NCBI GenBank assembly: GCA_026400425.1 | Contig: JAPLPC010000501.1 | Coordinates: 1 to 8,968 of the forward strand | Direction of reading: 5' to 3' | Source of the DNA: Hyphomicrobiales bacterium | GTDB lineage: Bacteria > Pseudomonadota > Alphaproteobacteria > Rhizobiales > Xanthobacteraceae | DNA: 8,968 nucleotides | Shown: one piece after another, positions 1-5,965 of the stretch | Layout of the letters: each line of letters begins with the position of its first letter | Position numbering within the stretch: the first letter of the stretch is position 1 | The notes under the pieces: generated by a model | Seen by the model: the letters and a program-made list of their open reading frames with translations, nothing else | Told to the model about the DNA's origin: nothing | Database searches by the model: none | Made by a program: the position numbers and the translations under genes

Positions 1-1
1 G

Positions 2-958
2 CAGAACGGCCCGCCGGTGAAGGCCATGCTGATCCAGAACACCAATCCGATCACCGTCGCGCCGGAACAGGCGCTGGTGCGGCAGGGTTTTGCCCGCGAC
101 GATCTTTTCGTGGCGGTGCATGAGCAGTTCATGACCGAGACGGCGATGATGGCCGATCTCGTGCTGCCGGCCACCATGTTCATGGAGCATGACGATCTCT
201 ATTACGGCGGTGGCCATCAGCACATCTCGGTGGGAGCCAAATTGGTCGACGCGCCGGAAGAGGGTCGCTCGAATCACGAGGTGCTGCAGGGCATCGCGGC
301 GCGTCTCGGCGCGACGCATCGCGGCTTCGGCATGACACCGCGCGGCATCATCGACGAGACGCTGAAGAGCAGCGGCCGCGGCACCGTCGATGAACTCGAA
401 GCCGATCTGTGGCGCGACATTCAGCCGGACTATCGCGCGTCGCATTATCTCGACGGTTTCGCCCACGCGGACGGCAAATTTCATTTCAAGGCGGACTGGT
501 CGGCGGTGCCGATCGCCAATGCCGGCCTGATGGGAGACTGGGCCGGAATGCCGGGCTTCCCTGACCATTGGGCGGTCACCGAGGCGGCAGATGCGACGCA
601 TCCGTTCCGGCTGGCGACGAGTCCCTCGCGCAGCTTCCTCAATACGAGTTTCAACGAGACGCCGTCATCCCAGGCCCGCGAAGGCGCGCCCACGGTGATG
701 ATTCATCCCGTCGATGCCGCCGAACATGGCATTGCGGAGGGCGACGCCGTGACGCTCGGCAATCCGCGCGGCGAAACCACGCTGACCGCGCGCGTCTTCG
801 ACGGTGTCCGTCGCGGCGTGTTGATCGCGGAATCGATTCACCCGAACAAATCACATATCGGCGGCCGGGGCATCAACATGCTCACCGGCGGCGAAGCCAT
901 CGCCCCCTACGGCGGCGCGCCGTTTCACGACAACAAGGTGTGGGTGAGGAAGGCGTGA
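2..958 (+). CDS. Molybdopterin oxidoreductase (DMSO reductase superfamily), C-terminal part, 5' truncated by window edge
   Basis: This is the C-terminal 318 residues of a molybdenum-cofactor enzyme. The frame is open from position 2 and the true start lies left of the window, so the GTG at 17 is only an internal valine codon. Counting from position 2, residues 10-16 (LIQNTNP) and 45-60 (TETAMMADLVLPATMF) match the family pattern in which a named-partner loop precedes 'T-x-T-A-x-x-A-D-x-V-L-P'. Residues about 200-316 look like the C-terminal molydopterin-dinucleotide-binding domain, with the conserved HP.DA...GI.EGD.V.L.N.RG stretch. The substrate cannot be read from this part, because the Mo-ligand region and any 4Fe-4S site are missing. 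BisC-like or anaerobic-dehydrogenase-like annotation is plausible. It ends just before a palindromic repeat and converges with the GMC oxidoreductase gene. Confidence 0.9.
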   Translation, partial: QNGPPVKAMLIQNTNPITVAPEQALVRQGFARDDLFVAVHEQFMTETAMMADLVLPATMFMEHDDLYYGGGHQHISVGAKLVDAPEEGRSNHEVLQGIAARLGATHRGFGMTPRGIIDETLKSSGRGTVDELEADLWRDIQPDYRASHYLDGFAHADGKFHFKADWSAVPIANAGLMGDWAGMPGFPDHWAVTEAADATHPFRLATSPSRSFLNTSFNETPSSQAREGAPTVMIHPVDAAEHGIAEGDAVTLGNPRGETTLTARVFDGVRRGVLIAESIHPNKSHIGGRGINMLTGGEAIAPYGGAPFHDNKVWVRKA

Positions 959-960
959 CA

Positions 961-984
961 CTTCTCCCCGCGAGCGGGGAGAAG
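961..984. repeat. Perfect palindrome of the CTTCTCCCCGC intergenic repeat family
   Basis: The arms CTTCTCCCCGC (961-971) and GCGGGGAGAAG (974-984) are perfect reverse complements around a 2-base centre. As RNA this would fold as a 10-bp stem with a CGAG tetraloop. It fills the 34-base gap between two convergent stop codons, 2 bases after the + strand stop and 8 bases after the - strand stop. There is no T-run on either side, so it is not a canonical Rho-independent terminator. It could still act as a bidirectional transcript end or 3' stabiliser (inference). It is the same core as the copies at 2722-2748, 5806-5831 and 5934-5959. Confidence 0.85.
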
Positions 985-992
985 TTCAACAT

Positions 993-2633
993 TCATCGCG
1001 CATCTTCCAGGATCATGTCCGACGCTTTTTCCGCGATCATGATCACCGGCGCGTTGGTGTTGCCCGACATCAAATCGGGCATGATCGACGCATCGATGAC
1101 GCGCAGCCCTTCGATGCCCCGCACGCGCAGCCGCTGATCCACCACCGCGCGTGCATCGCTGCCCATTCGGCAGGTCGAGGTCGGATGATAGACGGTGCTG
1201 CCGCGCTCGCGGCAGTAAGCCAGCCACTGCTCGTCGCTGACGATGCCCGGACCAGGTTCGACCTCCTTGGCGATGAACGGCTTCATCGCCGGCGCATTCA
1301 GAATGTTGCGTAGGATCTTCAACCCTTCGACATTGGCCGTGCGGTCCGTCTCCGTCGCCAGATAATTGATGCGGATCGCCGGCGGCACCGACGGATCGGC
1401 ACTCTTGATGCGCAGCGAGCCACGGCTTTCCGGTCGCAACTGACACACCGAAGCCGAGAAGCCGGAGAACGGATGCAGCTTTTCGCCCATCTTGTCGGTG
1501 GAGAACGGCAGGAAGTGGATCTGGATATCCGGCGACGCCATCCGCGGATCGGTCTTGAAGAATGCACCGGTGGTGCCGGCCGCATAAGTCAGCGGTCCGG
1601 TGCGGAACGCCGCATAACGCATGCCCATCATCATTCTGCGGCCGGGATGATTGACGAAATCGTTGAGCGTGATCTTTTGCGTGCACTCCATTACCATGCG
1701 GACCTGCATGTGATCCTGCAAATCGCTGCCGACACCGGGCGCATCGAGCACCACGTCGATGCCATGCTCTTTCAATAGATCAGCGGGACCGACGCCAGAC
1801 AGTTGCAACAGTTGCGGCGAGTTGTAAGCACCGCTGCAGACCAGCACCTCGCGCCGCGCCATCGCGATACGAACGGCATTGCGTTGCTTGAATTCGACGC
1901 CGATCGCGCGCTTGCCTTCAAACAGCAGGCGCTGTGCCGGCGCTTCGGTTTCGACGCGCAGATTGCCATGCCCATTTTTCAGAGCCGGCCGCAAATAGGC
2001 GCGCGCCGTGGAGGCGCGGCGGCCGCCGAGCGTCGTGGTCTGAAACCAGCCCGCGCCTTCCTGCGTCGCGCCATTGAAATCCTTGTTGACGGGAATGCCG
2101 GTCTGCGCCGACGCGGCGATAAAGGCCTCCGACAGCGGATCGGGGCAGCGCGAATCGGTTACCGGCAGCGGCCCGCCGACGCCATGATACGCGTCCGATC
2201 CACGCTCCTGATTCTCGGCCTTCTTGAAGTAGGGCAACACATCGTCATAGCCCCAGCCAGTGTTGCCGAGTTGGCGCCAGCGGTCGTAATCCTCGTGCTG
2301 GCCGCGCACATAGAGCAATCCGTTGATCGAGCTGGAGCCACCGAGCACCTTGCCGCGCGGCTGGAACACCTTGCGGTTGTTGAGACCGGGTTCGGGCTCG
2401 GTCTCATACATCCAGTTGACGGATTTTTCCTTGAACAGCTTGCCGTAGCCGAGCGGAACGTGAATCCAGATGTTGCGATCCCGCGGTCCGGCTTCGAGCA
2501 GCAGCACCGAATATTTGCCCGATGCAGACAACCGATTGGCGAGCACGCACCCGGCCGAGCCGGCACCCACGATAACGTAATCGGCCTCGATGGCATCTGA
2601 CGGCGCCCGCGCTGCCGGAATTCTAACGCTCAT
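993..2633 (-). CDS. GMC family FAD-dependent oxidoreductase (choline/alcohol dehydrogenase-like)
   Basis: This 546-residue protein has the full length and all landmarks of the glucose-methanol-choline oxidoreductases. The N-terminal Rossmann motif for FAD is GAGSAG at residues 23-28, followed by LLLEAG at 44-49. GMC signature 1 is around residues 93-111 (RGKVLGGSSSINGLLYVRG). GMC signature 2 is at 268-283 (GAYNSPQLLQLSGVGP). The catalytic pair is His483 in VYHPTSTCRMG and Asn527 in SGNTNAP, 44 residues apart as in choline oxidase. No signal peptide or membrane segment is seen, so it is probably cytoplasmic. The family oxidises primary alcohols of many kinds. The substrate is not evident, and there is no betaine-aldehyde dehydrogenase or BetI regulator beside it to support choline. 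The ATG at 2633 follows a purine-rich GGGGGA. It lies 126 bases downstream of dadA on the same strand and may be read through from it or have its own promoter. Confidence 0.92.
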   Translation of the reverse strand: MSVRIPAARAPSDAIEADYVIVGAGSAGCVLANRLSASGKYSVLLLEAGPRDRNIWIHVPLGYGKLFKEKSVNWMYETEPEPGLNNRKVFQPRGKVLGGSSSINGLLYVRGQHEDYDRWRQLGNTGWGYDDVLPYFKKAENQERGSDAYHGVGGPLPVTDSRCPDPLSEAFIAASAQTGIPVNKDFNGATQEGAGWFQTTTLGGRRASTARAYLRPALKNGHGNLRVETEAPAQRLLFEGKRAIGVEFKQRNAVRIAMARREVLVCSGAYNSPQLLQLSGVGPADLLKEHGIDVVLDAPGVGSDLQDHMQVRMVMECTQKITLNDFVNHPGRRMMMGMRYAAFRTGPLTYAAGTTGAFFKTDPRMASPDIQIHFLPFSTDKMGEKLHPFSGFSASVCQLRPESRGSLRIKSADPSVPPAIRINYLATETDRTANVEGLKILRNILNAPAMKPFIAKEVEPGPGIVSDEQWLAYCRERGSTVYHPTSTCRMGSDARAVVDQRLRVRGIEGLRVIDASIMPDLMSGNTNAPVIMIAEKASDMILEDAR

Positions 2634-2647
2634 GTTTCCCCCGCATG

Positions 2648-2685
2648 GTTTTCAGCGAGTGAAACAGAAACGGCGGGGATGTAAA
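2648..2685 (-). promoter_or_regulatory. Possible promoter and short dyad upstream of the GMC oxidoreductase
   Basis: Reading the minus strand, TTTACA (2685-2680) resembles a -35 box. It is followed after 16 bases by a poor -10 (TTCACT, 2663-2658). The -10 overlaps an imperfect dyad, GTTTTCA (2648-2654) against TGAAAC (2660-2665), with five bases between. This would fit an operator, but the match is weak and could be chance. It is offered only because the gap before the gene is otherwise unexplained. Confidence 0.18.
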
Positions 2686-2721
2686 TGGCCGCGCCCGGAA
2701 GCATGGCGGGCATGCGTTGGT

Positions 2722-2748
2722 CCTTCTCACACGCAAGCGGGGAGAAGG
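2722..2748. repeat. Degenerate copy of the palindromic intergenic repeat
   Basis: The outer arms CCTTCTC (2722-2728) and GAGAAGG (2742-2748) pair perfectly, and an inner GC/GC pair is kept. The middle of the left arm reads ACAC where the other copies have CCC, so the stem is interrupted. It starts 11 bases beyond the dadA stop codon on the minus strand, so the family again marks a 3' gene end. The decay suggests an older copy than the perfect ones at 961-984 and 5934-5959. Confidence 0.7.
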
Positions 2749-2759
2749 TGAAGGAAGCC

Positions 2760-4013
2760 TCAGCGATAGCGCGCGATCGCCAGCGCGCTGACATCGAGAT
2801 CCGGTGTCTTGCCGGAGATCTGATCGGACACGACGCGCGCGGTGCCGCAGGCCATCGTCCAGCCCAGCGTACCGTGGCCCGTGTTGAGATGCAGATTACC
2901 GACCTTCGTCGGCCCGACGATCGGCGGGCCATCCGGCGTCATCGGACGTAGCCCGCTCCAGAACGTCGATTGCGCGAGATCGCCCGCCTTCGGGAACAGA
3001 TCGGTCAGCGACTTGTCGAGCGGCAGGCGGCGCGGCGCGGTCGGCTGCGGCGTGTAATTGCCGACCTCGGCAGTGCCGCCGACGCGGATGCGATCGCCGA
3101 GACGGGTGATAGCCACCTTGTAGCTCTCGTCCATCACGGTGGATTCCGGCGCCACGCTGGCATCGGTGATCGGCACCGTGAGCGAATAGCCCTTCACCGG
3201 ATAGACCGGCGCATCGATGCCGAGCGGGCGCAGCAACAGCGGCGAGAAACTGCCGAGTGCCATCACATATTGATCGGCCGTGAACAGGCATTTGTCCGTC
3301 GTCACCTGCGCGACACGGCCACCGGTGACATCCAGCGACTTGATCGTGGTCTCATAGATGAACTTCACGCCGAGACCGACCGCGATCTTCTCCAGCGCCT
3401 GGGTGAACAGATGGCAGTCACCTGTCTCGTCGTCCGGCAGACGCAAGCCGCCGACGAACAGATCCTGCACGCCGGCGAGACCCGGCTCGTATTGCACGCA
3501 GCCGGCCTTATCGAGCACCTGATAGGGAACGCCATACTGCTTGAGGATCTCGATATCGCTGCCGGCGCCATCGAGCTGCGACTGCTTGCGAAACAGCTGC
3601 AGCGTGCCCTGGCTGCGCTCGTCATAGGCGATGCCGGTGTCGGCCCGCAGCGCGCGCAACTGGTCGCGGCTGTATTCGGCGATGCCGACCATGCGCGACT
3701 TGTTGAGCGCATAACGGGAGCTGGTGCAATTGCGCAGCATCTGCAGCATCCAACGCCATTGATGTGGATCGGCCTGCGGGCGCACCACCAGCGGGCCATA
3801 TTTGTCCATGATCCATCCGAGCGCCTTCTTCGGCACGCCCGGTCCGGCCCATGGCGAGGCATAACCCGGCGACACCTCACCGGCATTGCCAAAGCTCGTC
3901 TCCAGCGCCGGGCCGGGCTGGCGATCGATCACCGTCACCTCATGGCCGGCCTTGGCGAGATAATAAGACGTGGTGACGCCGATAACGCCGGCGCCGAGAA
4001 CCAGAACCTTCAT
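2760..4013 (-). CDS. dadA: D-amino acid dehydrogenase (small subunit, DadA)
   Basis: DadA oxidatively deaminates D-amino acids, mainly D-alanine to pyruvate and ammonia. In the family, electrons pass from FAD to the respiratory chain at the inner face of the cytoplasmic membrane. The 417 residues are close to the usual length of about 420-435. The FAD Rossmann motif GAGVIG lies at residues 7-12 and the ribose-binding acidic end (VIDRQ) at about 28-32. The conserved SFGNAGEVSPGYASPWAGPG segment follows. The C-terminal FAD-closing segment GLRPMTPDGPPIVG is at 354-367 and NTGHGTLGWTMA at 377-388. The ATG at 4013 overlaps the racemase stop as ATGA, which argues for translational coupling and one transcript with alr. 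The gene order, racemase first and dehydrogenase second, is the reverse of the dadA-dadX order known in enteric bacteria and pseudomonads. Confidence 0.94.
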   Translation of the reverse strand: MKVLVLGAGVIGVTTSYYLAKAGHEVTVIDRQPGPALETSFGNAGEVSPGYASPWAGPGVPKKALGWIMDKYGPLVVRPQADPHQWRWMLQMLRNCTSSRYALNKSRMVGIAEYSRDQLRALRADTGIAYDERSQGTLQLFRKQSQLDGAGSDIEILKQYGVPYQVLDKAGCVQYEPGLAGVQDLFVGGLRLPDDETGDCHLFTQALEKIAVGLGVKFIYETTIKSLDVTGGRVAQVTTDKCLFTADQYVMALGSFSPLLLRPLGIDAPVYPVKGYSLTVPITDASVAPESTVMDESYKVAITRLGDRIRVGGTAEVGNYTPQPTAPRRLPLDKSLTDLFPKAGDLAQSTFWSGLRPMTPDGPPIVGPTKVGNLHLNTGHGTLGWTMACGTARVVSDQISGKTPDLDVSALAIARYR

Positions 4014-5173
4014 AGTGCAATCATCCCAGCACGACCGCGCCAGCGCGTGTCGATCTCCTCAGCGTAAATTCGTTCATAACGGCGGCCGAGCGATGTCAGC
4101 ATCTCGTAGCCGATGGTGCCGGCCGCCGCAGCGAGATCGTCGATGGTCTGATGGCCGCCGATGATTTCCACTTGCGAACCGCGTGCCAACGCCCCCTCGG
4201 GCAATTCACTGCAATCGACGATCAGCGAGTCCATCGAGACCCGCCCTGCCACCGGCAATCGCTTGCCGCGGAAATACACCGCGCCGTTGGCACCGAAGGC
4301 GCGCTGCAAGCCGTCAGCATAGCCGATCGCGACTGTCGCCAACCGCGTTGGCCGCGGGGTCTGCAGCGTCCAGCCGTAACCGACATGGGCGCCGGCTTCG
4401 ACATCACGCACCTGAATGACCTGTGCAGTGAGCCTGATCACCGGCAGCATCGGATTGACCTGACCCGGCATCGGATTGATCCCGTAAAGCGCAGCACCGG
4501 GGCGGACTAGATCGTGGTGATAGCCGCCGTCGATGAAAATGCCCGAGGAATTCGCCAGCGATTTGCGGATACCCGGAAATTGCTGCGCCAGCGCAGCAAA
4601 GGTCTCGCGCTGATACGCATTGGCCGGATGTTCGGCTTCGTCGGCGCAAGCCAGATGGCTCATCACCAGCGCCACATCGATGCCGACGGGCGGCGCCTCG
4701 ACGAAATCGGCGATCTCGCGCGGCGTCATGCCGAGCCGTGACATGCCGCTATCGACCTGCACCACCGCAGCCAGCTTTCGCCCGCATTCGCGCGCCTGCT
4801 GCGACCACGCCTGCGCCTGATCGCGCGAATTCAGCACCGGCACGAGACCCGCCGCGGCGCAATCGCCCTCACCGTCAAGCGGCAATCCGTTGAGCACATG
4901 GATCGTCACATCGCGCGGCAGATGGCGGCGCAATTCGAGGCCCTCGTCGAGATGGGCGACAAAGAACGAGCGGCAGCCGGCTTGATAGAGCGCAGGCGCG
5001 ATCCGATCCGCGCCGAGCCCGTAGGCATCCGCCTTGACCACGCCTGCACAGGTGACATTGGGCCCGACCTTGCCGGCAAGCAGCCGGTAATTGCGCCCGA
5101 TCCCCGCCAGGTCGATGGTTAGCACCGCGCCCGCGTGCTGCGCACTGTCATTCACGTCTACTCGCGCCAGCAT
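4010..5173 (-). CDS. alr: Alanine racemase, PLP-dependent (catabolic DadX-like by context)
   Basis: It interconverts L- and D-alanine, supplying D-alanine for peptidoglycan and, in this setting, substrate for DadA. Numbering from the ATG at 5173 gives 387 residues. Lys47 in VVKADAYGLG is the PLP Schiff-base lysine. Tyr266 in HVGYGW is the second catalytic base. VDSGMSRLGM (140-149), VRPGAALYGINP (223-234), the IGYADG segment (283-288) and GRVSMD (310-315) are further family blocks. The frame is also open to a GTG at 5206, preceded by AGGGTGA, which would add 11 residues (MTRWSSDGVVV). I prefer the ATG because family homology starts only around residue 17, but the start is undecided. It heads the alr-dadA unit and is divergent from the Lrp-type gene. 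Whether this is the only racemase in the genome cannot be known here, so catabolic (dadX) versus biosynthetic (alr) naming is inference from neighbours. Confidence 0.93.
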   Translation of the reverse strand: MLARVDVNDSAQHAGAVLTIDLAGIGRNYRLLAGKVGPNVTCAGVVKADAYGLGADRIAPALYQAGCRSFFVAHLDEGLELRRHLPRDVTIHVLNGLPLDGEGDCAAAGLVPVLNSRDQAQAWSQQARECGRKLAAVVQVDSGMSRLGMTPREIADFVEAPPVGIDVALVMSHLACADEAEHPANAYQRETFAALAQQFPGIRKSLANSSGIFIDGGYHHDLVRPGAALYGINPMPGQVNPMLPVIRLTAQVIQVRDVEAGAHVGYGWTLQTPRPTRLATVAIGYADGLQRAFGANGAVYFRGKRLPVAGRVSMDSLIVDCSELPEGALARGSQVEIIGGHQTIDDLAAAAGTIGYEMLTSLGRRYERIYAEEIDTRWRGRAGMIAL

Positions 5174-5263
5174 GACGACCACCCCATCCGAGGACCAACG
5201 CGTCACTATCTCACCCTATCCGCGGCGCTTTACGGCGATTTAGGCCAGTGATACTCTCTGAGA

Positions 5264-5320
5264 CGCTGAATTTTAACGATTTTGGCCGATATATTAGCGA
5301 ATTCCTGCATCCCGAGTCAT
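5264..5320. promoter_or_regulatory. A+T-rich divergent promoter/operator patch between alr-dadA and the Lrp-type regulator
   Basis: Between the two divergent starts lies a stretch (5268-5305) with 25 A/T of 38 bases, conspicuous in this GC-rich window. On the minus strand, ATGACT (5320-5315), an 18-base gap and TAATAT (5296-5291) give four of six matches to each sigma-70-type box, pointing at alr. On the plus strand, TATATT (5290-5295) is a candidate -10 for the regulator but has only a poor -35. The two -10 elements overlap. A weak dyad, CGCTgAATTTT (5264-5274) against the complement of 5289-5299 (7 of 11 positions), spans both. Lrp-family proteins bind A+T-rich imperfect dyads, so autoregulation and control of alr-dadA from here is plausible. 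It is unproven. Confidence 0.4.
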
Positions 5321-5321
5321 C

Positions 5322-5798
5322 ATGTCCGCCGACCTCGATTCCATCGACCGAAAGATCCTTCGCGAGATCGTGCAAGATGCGCGGATCAGCCAGATGGCGC
5401 TGGCAGAAAAAGTCGGCCTGTCACCCACCGCCTGCACGCGCCGGCTTGGCGCTCTGGAGAAGAAGGGCATCGTCCGCGGCTATGCCGCCGAGATCGACGC
5501 GTCAGAACTCGGCTACATGATGACGGTGCATGTCCACATCACCCTCGACAAGCAGAGCGAGGAATTGCTCTCCGCCTTCGAACGCGCCATCGCGCAGTGC
5601 CCGGATGTGGTGTCCTGCTATTTGATGTCCGGCAATGACGACTATCTCGTCCATGTGCAGGCGCGCGACATGCAGGACTATGAGCGCATCCACAAACAAC
5701 ATTTGTCGCGCATGCCCGGCGTCTCACGGCTGCATTCGAGCTTTGCGATGCGGACGGTCGTGAAGCGCGGCGTGTCGCTGTCGGCGCTGAAGGGATGA
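5322..5798 (+). CDS. Lrp/AsnC family transcriptional regulator, likely controlling alr-dadA
   Basis: This 158-residue protein has the standard Lrp/AsnC architecture and length. An N-terminal winged helix-turn-helix (about residues 5-55, recognition region AEKVGLSPTACTRRLGALE) follows the typical opening LDSIDRKIL. A C-terminal RAM/effector domain spans about 66-145. Its ligand-sensing loop is SGNDDYLVHV at 103-112, corresponding to the family's G-x-x-D-Y-x-L-x-V. Such proteins form dimers to octamers and respond to amino acids. In pseudomonads and enterics an Lrp-type protein (DadR/Lrp) governs the dad genes with alanine as effector. The divergent arrangement here makes the same role likely (inference from context and family). 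The ATG at 5322 lacks a strong Shine-Dalgarno sequence; only GAG about 6 bases upstream is seen. Confidence 0.94.
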   Translation: MSADLDSIDRKILREIVQDARISQMALAEKVGLSPTACTRRLGALEKKGIVRGYAAEIDASELGYMMTVHVHITLDKQSEELLSAFERAIAQCPDVVSCYLMSGNDDYLVHVQARDMQDYERIHKQHLSRMPGVSRLHSSFAMRTVVKRGVSLSALKG

Positions 5799-5805
5799 CT
5801 TTCTC

Positions 5806-5959
5806 ACCTCGCCCCGCTTGCGGGGAGAGGTCGGCGCCCGCATGCGAAGCTTAAGGGCGTCGGGTGAGGGGGCTCTCTATTTGCTCCGACGCTGTGGAAA
5901 GTCCCCCTCATCCGTCGCCGCTTCGCGTCGCCACCTTCTCCCCGCAAACGGGGAGAAGG
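5806..5959. repeat. Head-to-head pair of palindromic intergenic repeat units (possible bidirectional transcript end)
   Basis: Two related units face each other. Unit A has a palindrome at 5806-5831 (arms ACCTCGCCCCG and CGGGGAGAGGT, one mismatch, loop CTTG), then GCGAAGC (5844-5850), then CGGGTGAGGGGGCT (5861-5874). Unit B is the mirror image: AGTCCCCCTCATCCG (5900-5914), GCTTCGC (5920-5926), then a perfect 11-bp palindrome CCTTCTCCCCG/CGGGGAGAAGG (5934-5944/5949-5959, loop CAAA). The inner G-rich and C-rich arms are complementary apart from one mismatch and one bulge, so RNA from either strand could fold into a long hairpin with a side hairpin at each end. It fills the 167-base gap between the convergent stops of the Lrp-type and ABC-F genes. 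From memory, elements of this build are very common between genes in Bradyrhizobium and Rhodopseudomonas and are related in concept to the RIME/RPE palindromic elements of rhizobia. Confidence 0.85.
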
Positions 5960-5965
5960 AAGAAG

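Noticed and set aside
961..984. Canonical Rho-independent terminator
   Set aside because: The stem is strong and GC-rich, but neither strand has a run of T residues after it, so it is described as a repeat with possible transcript-end function instead.
1803..2600. Plus-strand ORF (265 codons) opposite the GMC oxidoreductase
   Set aside because: It is complementary to the FAD-binding half of a well-supported gene, and its translation shows no family features.
2970..4067. Long plus-strand ORF (365 codons) opposite dadA
   Set aside because: It is antisense to a gene with clear DadA motifs. The predicted peptide is rich in Arg, His, Ala and Asp with no recognisable domain, as expected from the complementary strand of GC-rich coding DNA.
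5806..5959. CRISPR array or insertion-sequence remnant
   Set aside because: There are only two units in inverted, not direct, orientation with no regular spacers. No transposase fragment or target-site duplication is seen.
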